Source: CAUJGQ01 sp042408665
Lineage (GTDB): Bacteria > Chloroflexota > Dehalococcoidia > CAUJGQ01
Length of the DNA: 64,000 nucleotides
Direction: 5' to 3'
NCBI GenBank assembly: GCA_042408665.1
Contig: JBHOQW010000208.1
Location: forward strand, 1-64,000
Of this stretch, positions 41,972 through 50,027 are shown piece after piece (the stretch's first letter is position 1; every line of letters begins with the position of its first letter). The translations under genes were made by a program, and so were the position numbers. Below the pieces are notes generated by a model. The model did not search any database, was not told the origin of the DNA, and saw nothing but the letters and a program-made list of their open reading frames with translations.

Positions 41972-41987
41972 TCTACCGAGCGGTAGA
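41972..41987. promoter_or_regulatory. Palindromic operator before the third acyl-CoA dehydrogenase
   Basis: TCTACCG-AG-CGGTAGA is a perfect 7-bp inverted repeat with a 2-nt spacer, 40 nt before the ATG at 42027. ACCGnnCGGT cores are typical of TetR-family operators for fatty-acid genes. It overlaps a possible promoter (GAGACA, 17 nt, TAGATA). No TetR gene is in the window. Confidence 0.5.
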
Positions 41988-42026
41988 TAGGCGCCCTTCC
42001 CGCGAGGGCGAGATGGAGGAACGGGC

Positions 42027-43211
42027 ATGGATTTCCGCTTTACGGAATCAGAGGAACGGCTGCGGCAGGAGCTGCGCGCGTTCCTGAAAGAGACGCTGCC
42101 GCCGGACTGGCAGGGCCTGGGCAGCGAGATCTCGGACGACGACTGGGAGTTCGGCCAGTGGTTCAACAAGAAGCTGGCGGAACGGGGCTGGATCGCGCCG
42201 GCCTGGCCCAAGGAGTACGGCGGCCTCGGTGCGACCTACATCGAGCAGGCGATCTTCAGCGAGGAGCTGGCCTACCATCGCGCCCCCAACGGCGGGCGCA
42301 TCTTCGGTGTGGGGATGATCGGTCCCACCCTGATCGTGCACGGCACGGAGGAGCAGAAGCGGCGCCATTTGCCGGGCATCACCCGCGGTGAGGTGCTGTG
42401 GTGCCAGGGCTACTCGGAGCCGGGGGCGGGCTCCGACCTGGCCAGCCTGCAGACCCGCGCCGTACGCGACGGCGACGAGTACATCATCAACGGGCAGAAG
42501 ATCTGGACCACGCAGGCCCATCGCGCGCACTGGATGTTCCTTCTGGCGCGCACGGACCCGAACGCCCCCAAGCACAAGGGGATCAGCTTCTTCCTGGTGG
42601 ACATGAAGACACCGGGCATTACCGTGCGGCCGATCATCAACATGGCCGACCGGCACGAGTTTAACGAGGTGTTCTTCGAGGACGTGCGCGTACCCAAGGA
42701 GAACCTGGTGGGCGGGGAGAACCGCGGCTGGTACGTGGCCATGACGCTGCTCGACTTCGAGCGCTCGTCGATCGGTGCCTCGGCCGCCTCGCGGCGCACG
42801 TTGGAGGAGTTGGCCCAGTTCGCGCGGGATGAGCGCGTGGGCGGCAACGGCGCGCGCATCATCGACCAGGGCTGGGTGCGCCAGGGCCTGGCGGAGCGAT
42901 TCATCGAGGTGGAGGTGGCGCGCTGGATGAGCTACCGCGTGGCCTCGATGCAGCAGCGCGGGCAGGTGCCGAACTACGAGGCCTCGATGGTCAAGGTGTT
43001 TGCCACGGAGGCGGCGCAGCGCATGTACCACTTCGGCACCAAGGTGCTAGGGTTGTACGGCCAGCTTCGCCCCGGCTCCAAGTATGCGCCCCTGTACGGG
43101 CGCATCGAGCAGGGCTACCTGACCTCGGTGGCGCCCACCATCTACTCCGGCACCAACGAGATCCAGCGCAACATCATCGCCACCCGCGGCCTGGGCCTAC
43201 CGCGCGACTGA
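42027..43211 (+). CDS. Acyl-CoA dehydrogenase (tandem copy 3)
   Basis: 394 residues. ATG at 42027 after GGAGG. MDFRFTESEERLRQELRAFL, WIAPAWPKEYGGLGATYIEQ, GYSEPGAGSDLASLQTRAVR and IYSGTNEIQRNIIATRGLGL. The residue before Gly-Thr is Ser. It is the most divergent of the three and has its own operator and promoter region, so it may be regulated separately from copies 1 and 2. Confidence 0.9.
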   Translation: MDFRFTESEERLRQELRAFLKETLPPDWQGLGSEISDDDWEFGQWFNKKLAERGWIAPAWPKEYGGLGATYIEQAIFSEELAYHRAPNGGRIFGVGMIGPTLIVHGTEEQKRRHLPGITRGEVLWCQGYSEPGAGSDLASLQTRAVRDGDEYIINGQKIWTTQAHRAHWMFLLARTDPNAPKHKGISFFLVDMKTPGITVRPIINMADRHEFNEVFFEDVRVPKENLVGGENRGWYVAMTLLDFERSSIGASAASRRTLEELAQFARDERVGGNGARIIDQGWVRQGLAERFIEVEVARWMSYRVASMQQRGQVPNYEASMVKVFATEAAQRMYHFGTKVLGLYGQLRPGSKYAPLYGRIEQGYLTSVAPTIYSGTNEIQRNIIATRGLGLPRD

Positions 43212-43228
43212 CGGGATCTCTCCCACAG

Positions 43229-43262
43229 CAACCGGGCCGGGGAGCCATCCCCGGCCCGGTTG
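43229..43262. terminator. Bidirectional hairpin terminator
   Basis: CAACCGGGCCGGGG pairs perfectly (14 bp) with CCCCGGCCCGGTTG around the 6-nt loop AGCCAT, between the convergent dehydrogenase (ends 43211) and bactofilin (ends 43283) genes. Confidence 0.8.
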
Positions 43263-43282
43263 GCACCCGCGGCGGGCGGCGG

Positions 43283-43891
43283 TCACCGCGCCTCCGCGGC
43301 CAGCGGATGGCGGCCGTTCCCGTTGCCCGCGGGGGACATGGTCACGGCCGCCGTGCGGTCTGCATCCTGATCGGTCTCCTCTTTTGCCACCGGGTTCCCG
43401 GCCAGCTCGCCGGGTCGGCGGCGGGCCGGCGTACCCGCAGGGCTGCTGGCTCGTATCCCGGCCGTGGGTGCGGGCTGGGTGGCCTCGGGGGCCGGCTGCG
43501 CCGGGCGGTGCGGGCGCTCCTGGCCGGGCCGGAACATGCGCAGCTCGCCCTGGTAGAAGGCGCCCTCGTGCACGACGGTCACCGCAGCGCTGACGCTGGC
43601 CGCCACGCGGCCGGAGGGCAGGATCTCGAAGCGGCTGTCGCAGGCGATCTCGCCCTCAAACTGGCCGGCGACGATCACGTTGCCGGCGATCACGCGCGCG
43701 TTGACCTGTGCCGTCTCGCCCACGAACACGGTGCCGCGGCATTCGATCTCACCTTCGTAGCGGCCATCGATGCGCAGGTCGTGCGGCGTGCGGTAACTGC
43801 CGGTGAAATGCGAGTCGCGATCGATGAGGCTGACGCTGGGCGACGATGCCGGCGGTTGGGGGGAGGTACGCAGCGCAGAGCTCTCGTTCAT
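43283..43891 (-). CDS. Bactofilin family protein (second of two)
   Basis: 202 residues. The central bactofilin repeat region runs from HDLRIDGRYEGEIECRGTVF through GNVIVAGQFEGEIACDSRFE to VSAAVTVVHEGAFYQGELRM, i.e. successive G-x-I/V-x-G-x-x-x-G rungs of a right-handed beta helix; N- and C-terminal tails are Pro/Ala/Arg rich. Bactofilins form filaments linked to the membrane or to cell-shape enzymes. ATG at 43891 with AAAGGA. It follows the other bactofilin by 40 nt on the same strand. Confidence 0.85.
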   Translation of the reverse strand: MNESSALRTSPQPPASSPSVSLIDRDSHFTGSYRTPHDLRIDGRYEGEIECRGTVFVGETAQVNARVIAGNVIVAGQFEGEIACDSRFEILPSGRVAASVSAAVTVVHEGAFYQGELRMFRPGQERPHRPAQPAPEATQPAPTAGIRASSPAGTPARRRPGELAGNPVAKEETDQDADRTAAVTMSPAGNGNGRHPLAAEAR

Positions 43892-43931
43892 GGCGTATCC
43901 TTTCTGGCAGCGCGACCGGCGGCCGTCCGGG

Positions 43932-44600
43932 TCAGGAACGGGCGGTCACACCCTCGCGACGCATCTGAAACTTGCTCTCGATGAAGGCGCCCTCATGGAC
44001 CACCAGCGTGCCGGTGTCGATTTCGCCCCGGGCGCTGCCCCCGGGCAGGATCTCCAGCCGCTCCTCGCACCGGAGCTGGCCCTCGATCTCACCCGCGAGG
44101 ATGACGCTGCGGGCCCGCACCACGCCCTGCACGCGCGCTTGTGGGGCCACGTACAGGGTGCCGCCGGTCTGGATCTCGCCCTGCAGCCGGCCTTCCACGC
44201 GCACGTCACCGGTGGAGCTGAGCTTGCCGTCCCACACCGCCTCTTTGGCCACCAGGCTGATGGCACCGGTGGCCGCGTTCAGCGCATCGGGCAGCGGACG
44301 CGGGGCCGGGGGTGGGCTGAAGGACGGGATGGCGGCCTCGGCGACGGGGGACGGGCTCTCACTCCGGCTCGGTGGAGCGGGCGACGCGGGCTCCGGGGTG
44401 GGCCGGCGGACCGCGGTGACCTCGCTCGGCGGTGCCGATGCCCCCTCTCGCGGTTGGCCACGGAGCTGTGGGGCGAGCACCACGGTATCTTCCTCCAGGT
44501 CCGCGGCGCTCTCGTCCAGCTCGCGCTGGCGCTCGTCGATCAGGCGGGAGATGCGTTCGTACCCTTCGTCGTCAAAGCGTTTCTTCTTGAAGAACGACAA
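43932..44600 (-). CDS. Bactofilin family protein (first of two)
   Basis: 222 residues starting with TTG at 44600 (GGAGGTG upstream): SFFKKKRFDDEGYERISRLI, a coiled-coil-like helix with a very basic head, then a long Pro/Ser-rich linker, then the beta-helix rungs GKLSSTGDVRVEGRLQGEIQ, GGTLYVAPQARVQGVVRARS and GEIEGQLRCEERLEILPGGS. The basic N-terminus may contact the membrane. It is the first gene of the pair, with a promoter at about 44717-44744. Confidence 0.85.
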   Translation of the reverse strand: MSFFKKKRFDDEGYERISRLIDERQRELDESAADLEEDTVVLAPQLRGQPREGASAPPSEVTAVRRPTPEPASPAPPSRSESPSPVAEAAIPSFSPPPAPRPLPDALNAATGAISLVAKEAVWDGKLSSTGDVRVEGRLQGEIQTGGTLYVAPQARVQGVVRARSVILAGEIEGQLRCEERLEILPGGSARGEIDTGTLVVHEGAFIESKFQMRREGVTARS

Positions 44601-44716
44601 CAGGCACCTCCGGGGTGGACATGCTGTGCAGGCGGTGGGGAGGTCACCGTGGCCATGGAGTGCAGAGCGGCGGCGCGCGCCCGGGGAGAGAGAGGCGGCG
44701 GTGGCACGCTATACGC

Positions 44717-44744
44717 ATGGTAGCTGCCGTGCCGGCAAAGTCAA
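44717..44744 (-). promoter_or_regulatory. Promoter of the bactofilin genes
   Basis: Minus strand TTGACT (44744-44739), 16 nt, TACCAT (44722-44717). This would give a leader of about 110 nt before the TTG at 44600. Confidence 0.5.
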
Positions 44745-44847
44745 TCGGGTTTGGCCCCACACCGCCGCCATTTGCGGCGATTTCTCCTCTACTTGACGTA
44801 AGCGCTGATACCTAACAGAAGCAGCGGAAAATGGTCCGGCGCGCGGC

Positions 44848-46443
44848 TCAGCGTACGGCGTCGGTGATCAGGGTGGTCTCGACCTCCTGCCGGTAGTCGG
44901 CCACGGCGGCGGCGATCTGATTGGCGTTCCACCCCAGCTCCCGGGCGAGGAGCGCGGCGGCCCGCGGGGCGGCGTCCAGGCCGCGACAACGGTTCCAGCC
45001 GCACGGCGTGCGACGCAGAAGGACGTCGGCCACGGTACAGGCCAGCTCGTGCCGCGCCGCGTACACCACCTGGGCGCCGATGTCCGGTCCATGCGGGCAG
45101 AGCGGCTCCGCCAGAGCCGGATCGAGGCGCGCCAGCGCCAGAACCAACCCGGTCCGCCCGCCGTAGATGGATACCAGGTGCCGCGTGAGGGCGTCCTCCG
45201 CCGCCGGCGCGACGTCGGGCACCAGCGGCAGCGTCGCGGTGCGGCAGGGTGGGGTGGTGCGTCCCAGCAGGTGGACGGCAAGGTTAACTGTCTCTTCGGC
45301 CACGTGCCGGTAGCCGGTGAGCTTGCCGCCCACGATGGAGATGAGGCCGCCCAACCCTTCGGCGTCGTGCCGGTGCAGGAAGTGGCGGCGCGTGATCGCC
45401 CCGGCCTGGCGGCCTTCCGCCCGCGGCAGGGGGCGCACGCCGGCGAAGGCGTACAGCACCGCCTCCGGCCCGAGCGGCGCGCCGGGCAGCACGCGTGCCG
45501 CCTCGGCCAGCAGGTAGGCCACGTCGCGCTCGCCAGGCCGGACCGCGCCCGGGTCACCGGTAAAGGGGTCATCGGTGGTGCCGATCAGGTGGTAGCCGCG
45601 CCAGGGCACGATGAAGAACGGCCGGCCGTCCGCACCCGCCTCCGCGTAGATGGCGCGGCGCGGTCCCGCCCCGCCAAAATCGACCACGAGGTGACTGCCG
45701 CGCGTGCCGCCGATGCGATCGCCGCGGGCGCCGGCCCGGCGCAGTACCTGGTCCACCCACGGGCCGGCCGCGTTCACGACCACGCGGCCGCGCAGCTCCA
45801 CCTCCTCACCCGCCAGGCGGTCGCGGGCGATCACCGCCCGCACGCGCCCCCGCGCGGCGCGCAGGCGCACCGCCTCCAGGTAGTTGAACGCCAGGGCGCC
45901 CGCCTCCACGGCGCCGAGAACGTTCTCCAGGCAAAGCCGCTCCGGAAACGGGGCGTGGGCGTCGCAGTACGCGAAGCCACCCCTGAGGCCAGCGCGGTTC
46001 AGCGCCGGCTCCAGGGCGGCGACCGCCTCCGGGCGCAGCGAACGGTGGCGCGGCAGGCCTGTCCCCAGCGCCAGGAGGTCATACAGCCATAGGCCGGCCT
46101 GTACGGTGCGGTAGCCGTAGCGTCCACCGTGGAAGATGGGCACCAGAAACTCTAGCGGCCGCACGAGGTGCGGGGCGATGCGCAGCAGCACGGAGCGCTC
46201 GCGCAACCCCTCGTACACCAGCCGCCACTCGCGATGTTCCAGATAGCGCAGGCCGCCGTGGATCAGCTTGGTGGAGCGCCAGGTGGTGCCGAAGCCGAAG
46301 TCGTGCCGCTCGATCAGCAGCACCGACAGGCCGCGCAGCGCGGCATCGCGCGCCACGCCGGCGCCGTTGATGCCGCCGCCGATCGCGATCAGGTCGAACT
46401 CCCGACCGACCGCCTCCCGCAGGGCGGCCCGCCGCTCACGCAT
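44848..46443 (-). CDS. glpD: Glycerol-3-phosphate dehydrogenase (FAD)
   Basis: Oxidises glycerol 3-phosphate to dihydroxyacetone phosphate at the membrane, feeding quinones. 531 residues: the FAD-binding GGGINGAGVARDAALRG motif, RSTKLIHGGLRYLEHREWR, the VVVNAAGPWVDQVL strand-loop, IGTTDDPFTGDP and SIVGGKLTGYRH near the end of the FAD domain. ATG at 46443 overlaps the glpK stop by 8 nt. Together with glpK it uses glycerol; glpF is not in the window. Confidence 0.92.
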   Translation of the reverse strand: MRERRAALREAVGREFDLIAIGGGINGAGVARDAALRGLSVLLIERHDFGFGTTWRSTKLIHGGLRYLEHREWRLVYEGLRERSVLLRIAPHLVRPLEFLVPIFHGGRYGYRTVQAGLWLYDLLALGTGLPRHRSLRPEAVAALEPALNRAGLRGGFAYCDAHAPFPERLCLENVLGAVEAGALAFNYLEAVRLRAARGRVRAVIARDRLAGEEVELRGRVVVNAAGPWVDQVLRRAGARGDRIGGTRGSHLVVDFGGAGPRRAIYAEAGADGRPFFIVPWRGYHLIGTTDDPFTGDPGAVRPGERDVAYLLAEAARVLPGAPLGPEAVLYAFAGVRPLPRAEGRQAGAITRRHFLHRHDAEGLGGLISIVGGKLTGYRHVAEETVNLAVHLLGRTTPPCRTATLPLVPDVAPAAEDALTRHLVSIYGGRTGLVLALARLDPALAEPLCPHGPDIGAQVVYAARHELACTVADVLLRRTPCGWNRCRGLDAAPRAAALLARELGWNANQIAAAVADYRQEVETTLITDAVR

Positions 46444-47929
46444 CGGCCCAACCCTTGACCCGCTGCACGGCCCGGCGCCAGTTGTGGATGAGGCGCGCCC
46501 GCGTCTCGGCCGGCATGGCGGGCTGAAACGTGCGTGCGGGCGCCGTTCCGCTCGGCAGGACGTCCGTGCCGGGCCACACGCCGGCGCCCAAACCGGCAAG
46601 AGAGGCGGCGCCCAGGGCGGTGATCTCCGTGACCGCCGGACGCACCACCGGCCGGCCGAGCAGGTCCGCCTGGATCTGCATCAACAGGTCGTTGGCCGCG
46701 CCGCCGCCGTCGACCCGCAGCTCGGCAAGCGGCTGGCCGGCCGACCGCTCCATCGCCTCGACGACGTCCAGGGTCTGCAGGGCGATGGCCTCCAGGGTGG
46801 CGCGGGCGATATGCGCGCGCGTGCTACCGCGCGTGAGGCCCAAGATGGCGCCGCGCGCGTACATGTCCCAGTGCGGCGCCCCTAGGCCGGTGAAGGCGGG
46901 GACGACCACCACGCCGCCGCTGTCGGGCACGGAGGCGGCCAGTGGCTCGCACTCCTCGGGTGCGGTGATGATGCCCAGTCCCTCGCGCAGCCACTGCACC
47001 GCCGCCCCGGCGACGAAGACGCTGCCCTCCAGGGCATACTGCGGCGTGCCGTCCGCCGAGGCGGCCGCGGTCGCGAGCAGGCCGTCACCGGGGTCGATAC
47101 GTCGGCCGCCGGTGTGCATGAGCAGGAAACAACCCGTGCCGTAGGTGTTCTTGGCCGCACCCGGCGCCACGCATCCCTGTCCGAACAGCGCCGCCTGCTG
47201 GTCGCCGGCCACACCGGTGATCGGCACCGCCGCACCCAGCCATTCCGGCGCCGCGATGCCGAAGTCGGCCACGGAGGGCCGCACCTCCGGAAGCAGGGCG
47301 GCGGGGACGCCCAACGCCGCGAGCAGGTCGGGGTCCCAGCGCAGGGTGTCCAGGTTGAGCAGCATGGTGCGGGAGGCGTTGGTGCGGTCGGTGACGTGGG
47401 CGGCGCCACCGGTGAGCTTCCAGATAAGCCAGGTGTCCACCGTGCCGAAGGCCAGGTCACCGCGCTCGGCGGCGGCGCGGGCGCCGGGGACGTGGTCCAG
47501 CAGCCAGGCGATCTTGGTGGCGGAGAAGTAGGCGTCCGGGATGAGGCCGGTACGCGCGCGGATGAGGTCCGTCAGGCCGCGGGCGCGCAGCTCTTCGACC
47601 AGCGGCGCGGTGCGTCGGCACTGCCAGACGATGGCGTTGGCCACCGGACGTCCGCTGCCCCGCTCCCACAGCAGGGTGGTCTCGCGCTGGTTGGTGATAC
47701 CGATGCAGGCCAGCTCGCGGGCGACGACCCCCGCCTGAGCCAGCGCCGCCCGTGCCGCCGCGAGCTGGCTCTGCCAGATCTCCTCCGGGTCGTGCTCCAC
47801 CCACCCTGGTTGCGGAAAGATCTGGCGGAACGCGCGTTGGCCGACGCCGCGCACGTCGCCGCGTTCGTCGAACACGATGGCGCGCGAACTGGTGGTCCCC
47901 TGGTCCAGGGCCAGCACCCAGCCGGGCAC
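46436..47929 (-). CDS. glpK: Glycerol kinase
   Basis: Phosphorylates glycerol with ATP to sn-glycerol 3-phosphate. 497 residues with FGGY-family motifs: VLALDQGTTSSRAIVFDERG, IGITNQRETTLLWERG, the AGDQQAALFGQGCV segment and GLGAPHWDMYARGAILGLTR. The start is GTG at 47929, with GAGGTG upstream; the upstream open frame is antisense to the next gene. The control site for phosphotransferase regulation is not identifiable. Co-transcribed with glpD. Confidence 0.93.
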   Translation of the reverse strand: MPGWVLALDQGTTSSRAIVFDERGDVRGVGQRAFRQIFPQPGWVEHDPEEIWQSQLAAARAALAQAGVVARELACIGITNQRETTLLWERGSGRPVANAIVWQCRRTAPLVEELRARGLTDLIRARTGLIPDAYFSATKIAWLLDHVPGARAAAERGDLAFGTVDTWLIWKLTGGAAHVTDRTNASRTMLLNLDTLRWDPDLLAALGVPAALLPEVRPSVADFGIAAPEWLGAAVPITGVAGDQQAALFGQGCVAPGAAKNTYGTGCFLLMHTGGRRIDPGDGLLATAAASADGTPQYALEGSVFVAGAAVQWLREGLGIITAPEECEPLAASVPDSGGVVVVPAFTGLGAPHWDMYARGAILGLTRGSTRAHIARATLEAIALQTLDVVEAMERSAGQPLAELRVDGGGAANDLLMQIQADLLGRPVVRPAVTEITALGAASLAGLGAGVWPGTDVLPSGTAPARTFQPAMPAETRARLIHNWRRAVQRVKGWADA

Positions 47930-48089
47930 GGCGCACCTCGCTCGACCTCCAGTGTAGCCGCCCCAGCCGTGAGGGGCGACAGCCACCTGACACGGCTGTT
48001 TTGTAGCTTTAGTTAGGATAGAGAGCGGGCAAGATCCCCTGGACGTCGTGGACCACGGTCGCGAGCGATCGGCGCGCCGCGACGGGGCG

Positions 48090-48095
48090 TATGAT
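48090..48095 (+). promoter_or_regulatory. -10 box before the molybdopterin oxidoreductase gene
   Basis: TATGAT, a near-consensus -10. Transcription would start near 48102 and leave a leader of about 20 nt with a GGGAG site before the GTG at 48125. No clear -35. Confidence 0.35.
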
Positions 48096-48124
48096 CGATG
48101 CACCGTGAGCCGGGAGCGCTGGTC

Positions 48125-49150
48125 GTGACCGCGCGGGTCACTAATACCACGCTGTTGCTGCTGCTTGTGCTGGAGGGCGCCAGCGGTGTTGGCAGCTTCC
48201 TCGTCGGTGCGCCGGGCGGCCGCTGGGTGGTGGCGTTGCACGGCGCCGGCGGCTGGGCGCTGGCCGTGCTCCTCCTGTGGAAGGCGCGCGTGATACGGCG
48301 GGCACTGCGGCGCAAGGGTCCCAGTGGACGGGTGCTGCCCTCGCTCGCGCTCCTCGCGCTTTTGGCGGCGACGCTGGCCAGCGGTCTGGCGTGGAGCTGG
48401 TTTGCCCCCGGCCCCGTGCTTGGCTACCCGGTGCTCACCTGGCACGTGGGCGCGGCCTTGCTGATGGCGCCGCTGCTGGCCCCGCACGTGCGCGCGGGTT
48501 GGCCGCGTCCAGCTCGGCGCGACCTGGTGGGGCGGCGGTTGTTCCTGTACCGCGGGGCGCTGGCGCTGGCCGGCGGCGCCCTGTGGGCGGGCGGTGAGGG
48601 GCTGATGCGTCTGGCCCGCCTACCCGGTGGCCGGCGTCGGTTCACCGGCTCGCAGCCGGTGGCGTCATCGCACGGCAACGGCTTCCCCGTCACAAGCTGG
48701 CTGTTGGATGACCCCGTCCCGGTCGACGTGGCGTCCTGGCGGCTGCGCATCACGGGTGCGGTCGCCCGGCCGCTCGGTCTCAGTTTGGGCGAACTGGTGC
48801 CGACACATGATCAGGAGGCCGTGCTGGACTGCACCGGTGGCTGGTATGCGCGTCGCCGCTGGCAGGGGGTGGCGCTGGGCGCGCTTCTGGCCCGGGCAGG
48901 GCCGTTGCCGGGCGCGCGCAGCGTGGTCGTGCGCTCGGTGACGGGTTACGCGCGTCGGTTGCCCCTGCGGGAGGCGAAGCGGGCCTTGCTGGCCACACAT
49001 GTGGACGGCGAACCCCTGAGCCACGGACATGGGGCGCCGCTGCGCCTGGTGGCGCCGGGCCGGCGCGGCTACGAGTGGGTGAAATGGGTGGAAGGCGTGG
49101 AGGTGAGCCGTCGCAGCCCGCTGTGGCGCTGGCCACTGCCGCCGCGGTAG
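48125..49150 (+). CDS. Membrane-anchored molybdopterin-dependent oxidoreductase (sulfite oxidase-type domain)
   Basis: 341 residues. About four N-terminal hydrophobic helices (TTLLLLLVLEGASGVGSFLV, WVVALHGAGGWALAVLLLWK, then two more near 48340 and 48430), then a molybdopterin-binding domain of the sulfite oxidase/MsrP type: LDDPVPVDVASWRLRITGAV, the molybdenum-ligand Cys in VLDCTGGWYARRRWQGV, and HGAPLRLVAPGRRGYEWVKW. The dimerisation domain of sulfite oxidases is absent. The start is GTG at 48125 (GGGAG upstream); an ATG at 48098 is an alternative. The substrate could be a methionine sulfoxide or another S- or N-oxide; the N-terminal helices may be a heme-binding anchor. Confidence 0.72.
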   Translation: MTARVTNTTLLLLLVLEGASGVGSFLVGAPGGRWVVALHGAGGWALAVLLLWKARVIRRALRRKGPSGRVLPSLALLALLAATLASGLAWSWFAPGPVLGYPVLTWHVGAALLMAPLLAPHVRAGWPRPARRDLVGRRLFLYRGALALAGGALWAGGEGLMRLARLPGGRRRFTGSQPVASSHGNGFPVTSWLLDDPVPVDVASWRLRITGAVARPLGLSLGELVPTHDQEAVLDCTGGWYARRRWQGVALGALLARAGPLPGARSVVVRSVTGYARRLPLREAKRALLATHVDGEPLSHGHGAPLRLVAPGRRGYEWVKWVEGVEVSRRSPLWRWPLPPR

Positions 49151-49171
49151 CCGCGGCAACCACGATGACCC

Positions 49172-49244
49172 GGCCCGCCCTCACCCCCGGCCCCTCTACC
49201 GCAAGCGGGAGAGGGGTGGCCGAAGGCCGGGGTGAGGGCGGGCC
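49172..49244. repeat. Intergenic palindromic repeat (GGGTGAGGG type)
   Basis: GGCCCGCCCTCACCCC-type arm at 49172-49192 and GGCCGGGGTGAGGGCGGGCC at 49225-49244, enclosing a second stem CCCCTCT/AGAGGGG and an inner CCGC/GCGG, so the whole can form one long cruciform. It shares its arm sequence with 26632-26695. It ends just before the presumed lepB start. Confidence 0.7.
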
Positions 49245-49245
49245 G

Positions 49246-49944
49246 GTGCGGCTCGCCGCCCTGCACGACGATCTCCCGCCCGACGACGGCGGCGCGGCGG
49301 TGTACGTCGCGGCGTGGGAGCGGACGATGCCGCCGGTGGTGCCGGGACCGACGCGCCCGCGCGGGGCGCGCGGTGTGCGGGAGGCGGTGCAGACGTTGCT
49401 CTTGGCCGTGCTCATCTTCACCGCCACCAGCGCCGTCGTTCAGGGGCGCGAGGTGGAGGGGCGCAGCATGGAGCCCGCGCTGCGCCCGGGGCAGCGCCTG
49501 CTCATTAACCGCGGCGTCTACCTGCACCTGGACCCCGCGCGGCTGCGGGGGTGGTTGCCGTTCCTGCACATGGGCGAGGGAGCGCGCTACCTGTTCCACC
49601 GGCCGCGGCGCGGTGAGGTGATCGTGTTCGCGTCGCCCGTAGGTGGCGGTGAGGACCTGATCAAGCGCGTGATCGCCGTGCCGGGCGATCACATCCGCAT
49701 CGCGGACGGGCAGGTGTACGTCAACGGGCGGCGGCTGGACGAGCCGTACCTGCACGGCGCGGACACCGCCTGCCTCGGCCCGTGGTGCGACCTCATCCTC
49801 GGCCCGGATGCGTATTACGTGATGGGAGACAACCGGGCCAACAGCAGCGACTCCCGGTTGTGGGGCCCGGTGCCGGCGGGTAAGATCATCGGCAAGGCCT
49901 GGCTGATTTACCGGCCGTTGGCCGACTTTGGCCTCGCCCGCTGA
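49246..49944 (+). CDS. lepB: Signal peptidase I
   Basis: Removes signal peptides on the outer face of the membrane. 232 residues. One membrane helix LLLAVLIFTATSAVV, then EGRSMEPAL with catalytic Ser74, a loop of about 25 residues and LIKRVIAVPGDH with catalytic Lys140; YYVMGDNRANSSDSRLWGPV is the family's box E. A Thr-x-Cys-like segment TACLGPWCDL is inserted between the boxes. Start uncertain: GTG at 49246 keeps coding-like codon use and a GAGGG site (inside a repeat); ATG at 49327 is shorter. Upstream ATGs lie in the repeat. Confidence 0.87.
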   Translation: MRLAALHDDLPPDDGGAAVYVAAWERTMPPVVPGPTRPRGARGVREAVQTLLLAVLIFTATSAVVQGREVEGRSMEPALRPGQRLLINRGVYLHLDPARLRGWLPFLHMGEGARYLFHRPRRGEVIVFASPVGGGEDLIKRVIAVPGDHIRIADGQVYVNGRRLDEPYLHGADTACLGPWCDLILGPDAYYVMGDNRANSSDSRLWGPVPAGKIIGKAWLIYRPLADFGLAR

Positions 49945-49971
49945 CGGTGAGCCGGCCAGGCGCGGGCGGCG

Positions 49972-49998
49972 CAGAGCAGACCGAACCGGTCTGCTCTG
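49972..49998 (+). terminator. Hairpin terminator after lepB
   Basis: CAGAGCAGACCG-AAC-CGGTCTGCTCTG, a perfect 12-bp stem with a 3-nt loop and two T after it, 27 nt beyond the lepB stop and 29 nt before the hpt start. Confidence 0.7.
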
Positions 49999-50027
49999 TT
50001 CGCGCTGCGTCACATGCGTGGCGAGCG

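Noticed and set aside
44615..44815. 66-codon + frame before the bactofilin operon
   Set aside because: No ribosome site, composition unlike a protein, and it overlaps the bactofilin promoter.
47976..48006. ACAGCC...GGCTGTTTT as a terminator
   Set aside because: The hairpin with T-run points in the + direction, but no + gene lies upstream; it is in the divergent glpK/oxidoreductase gap and may be part of a regulatory site instead.
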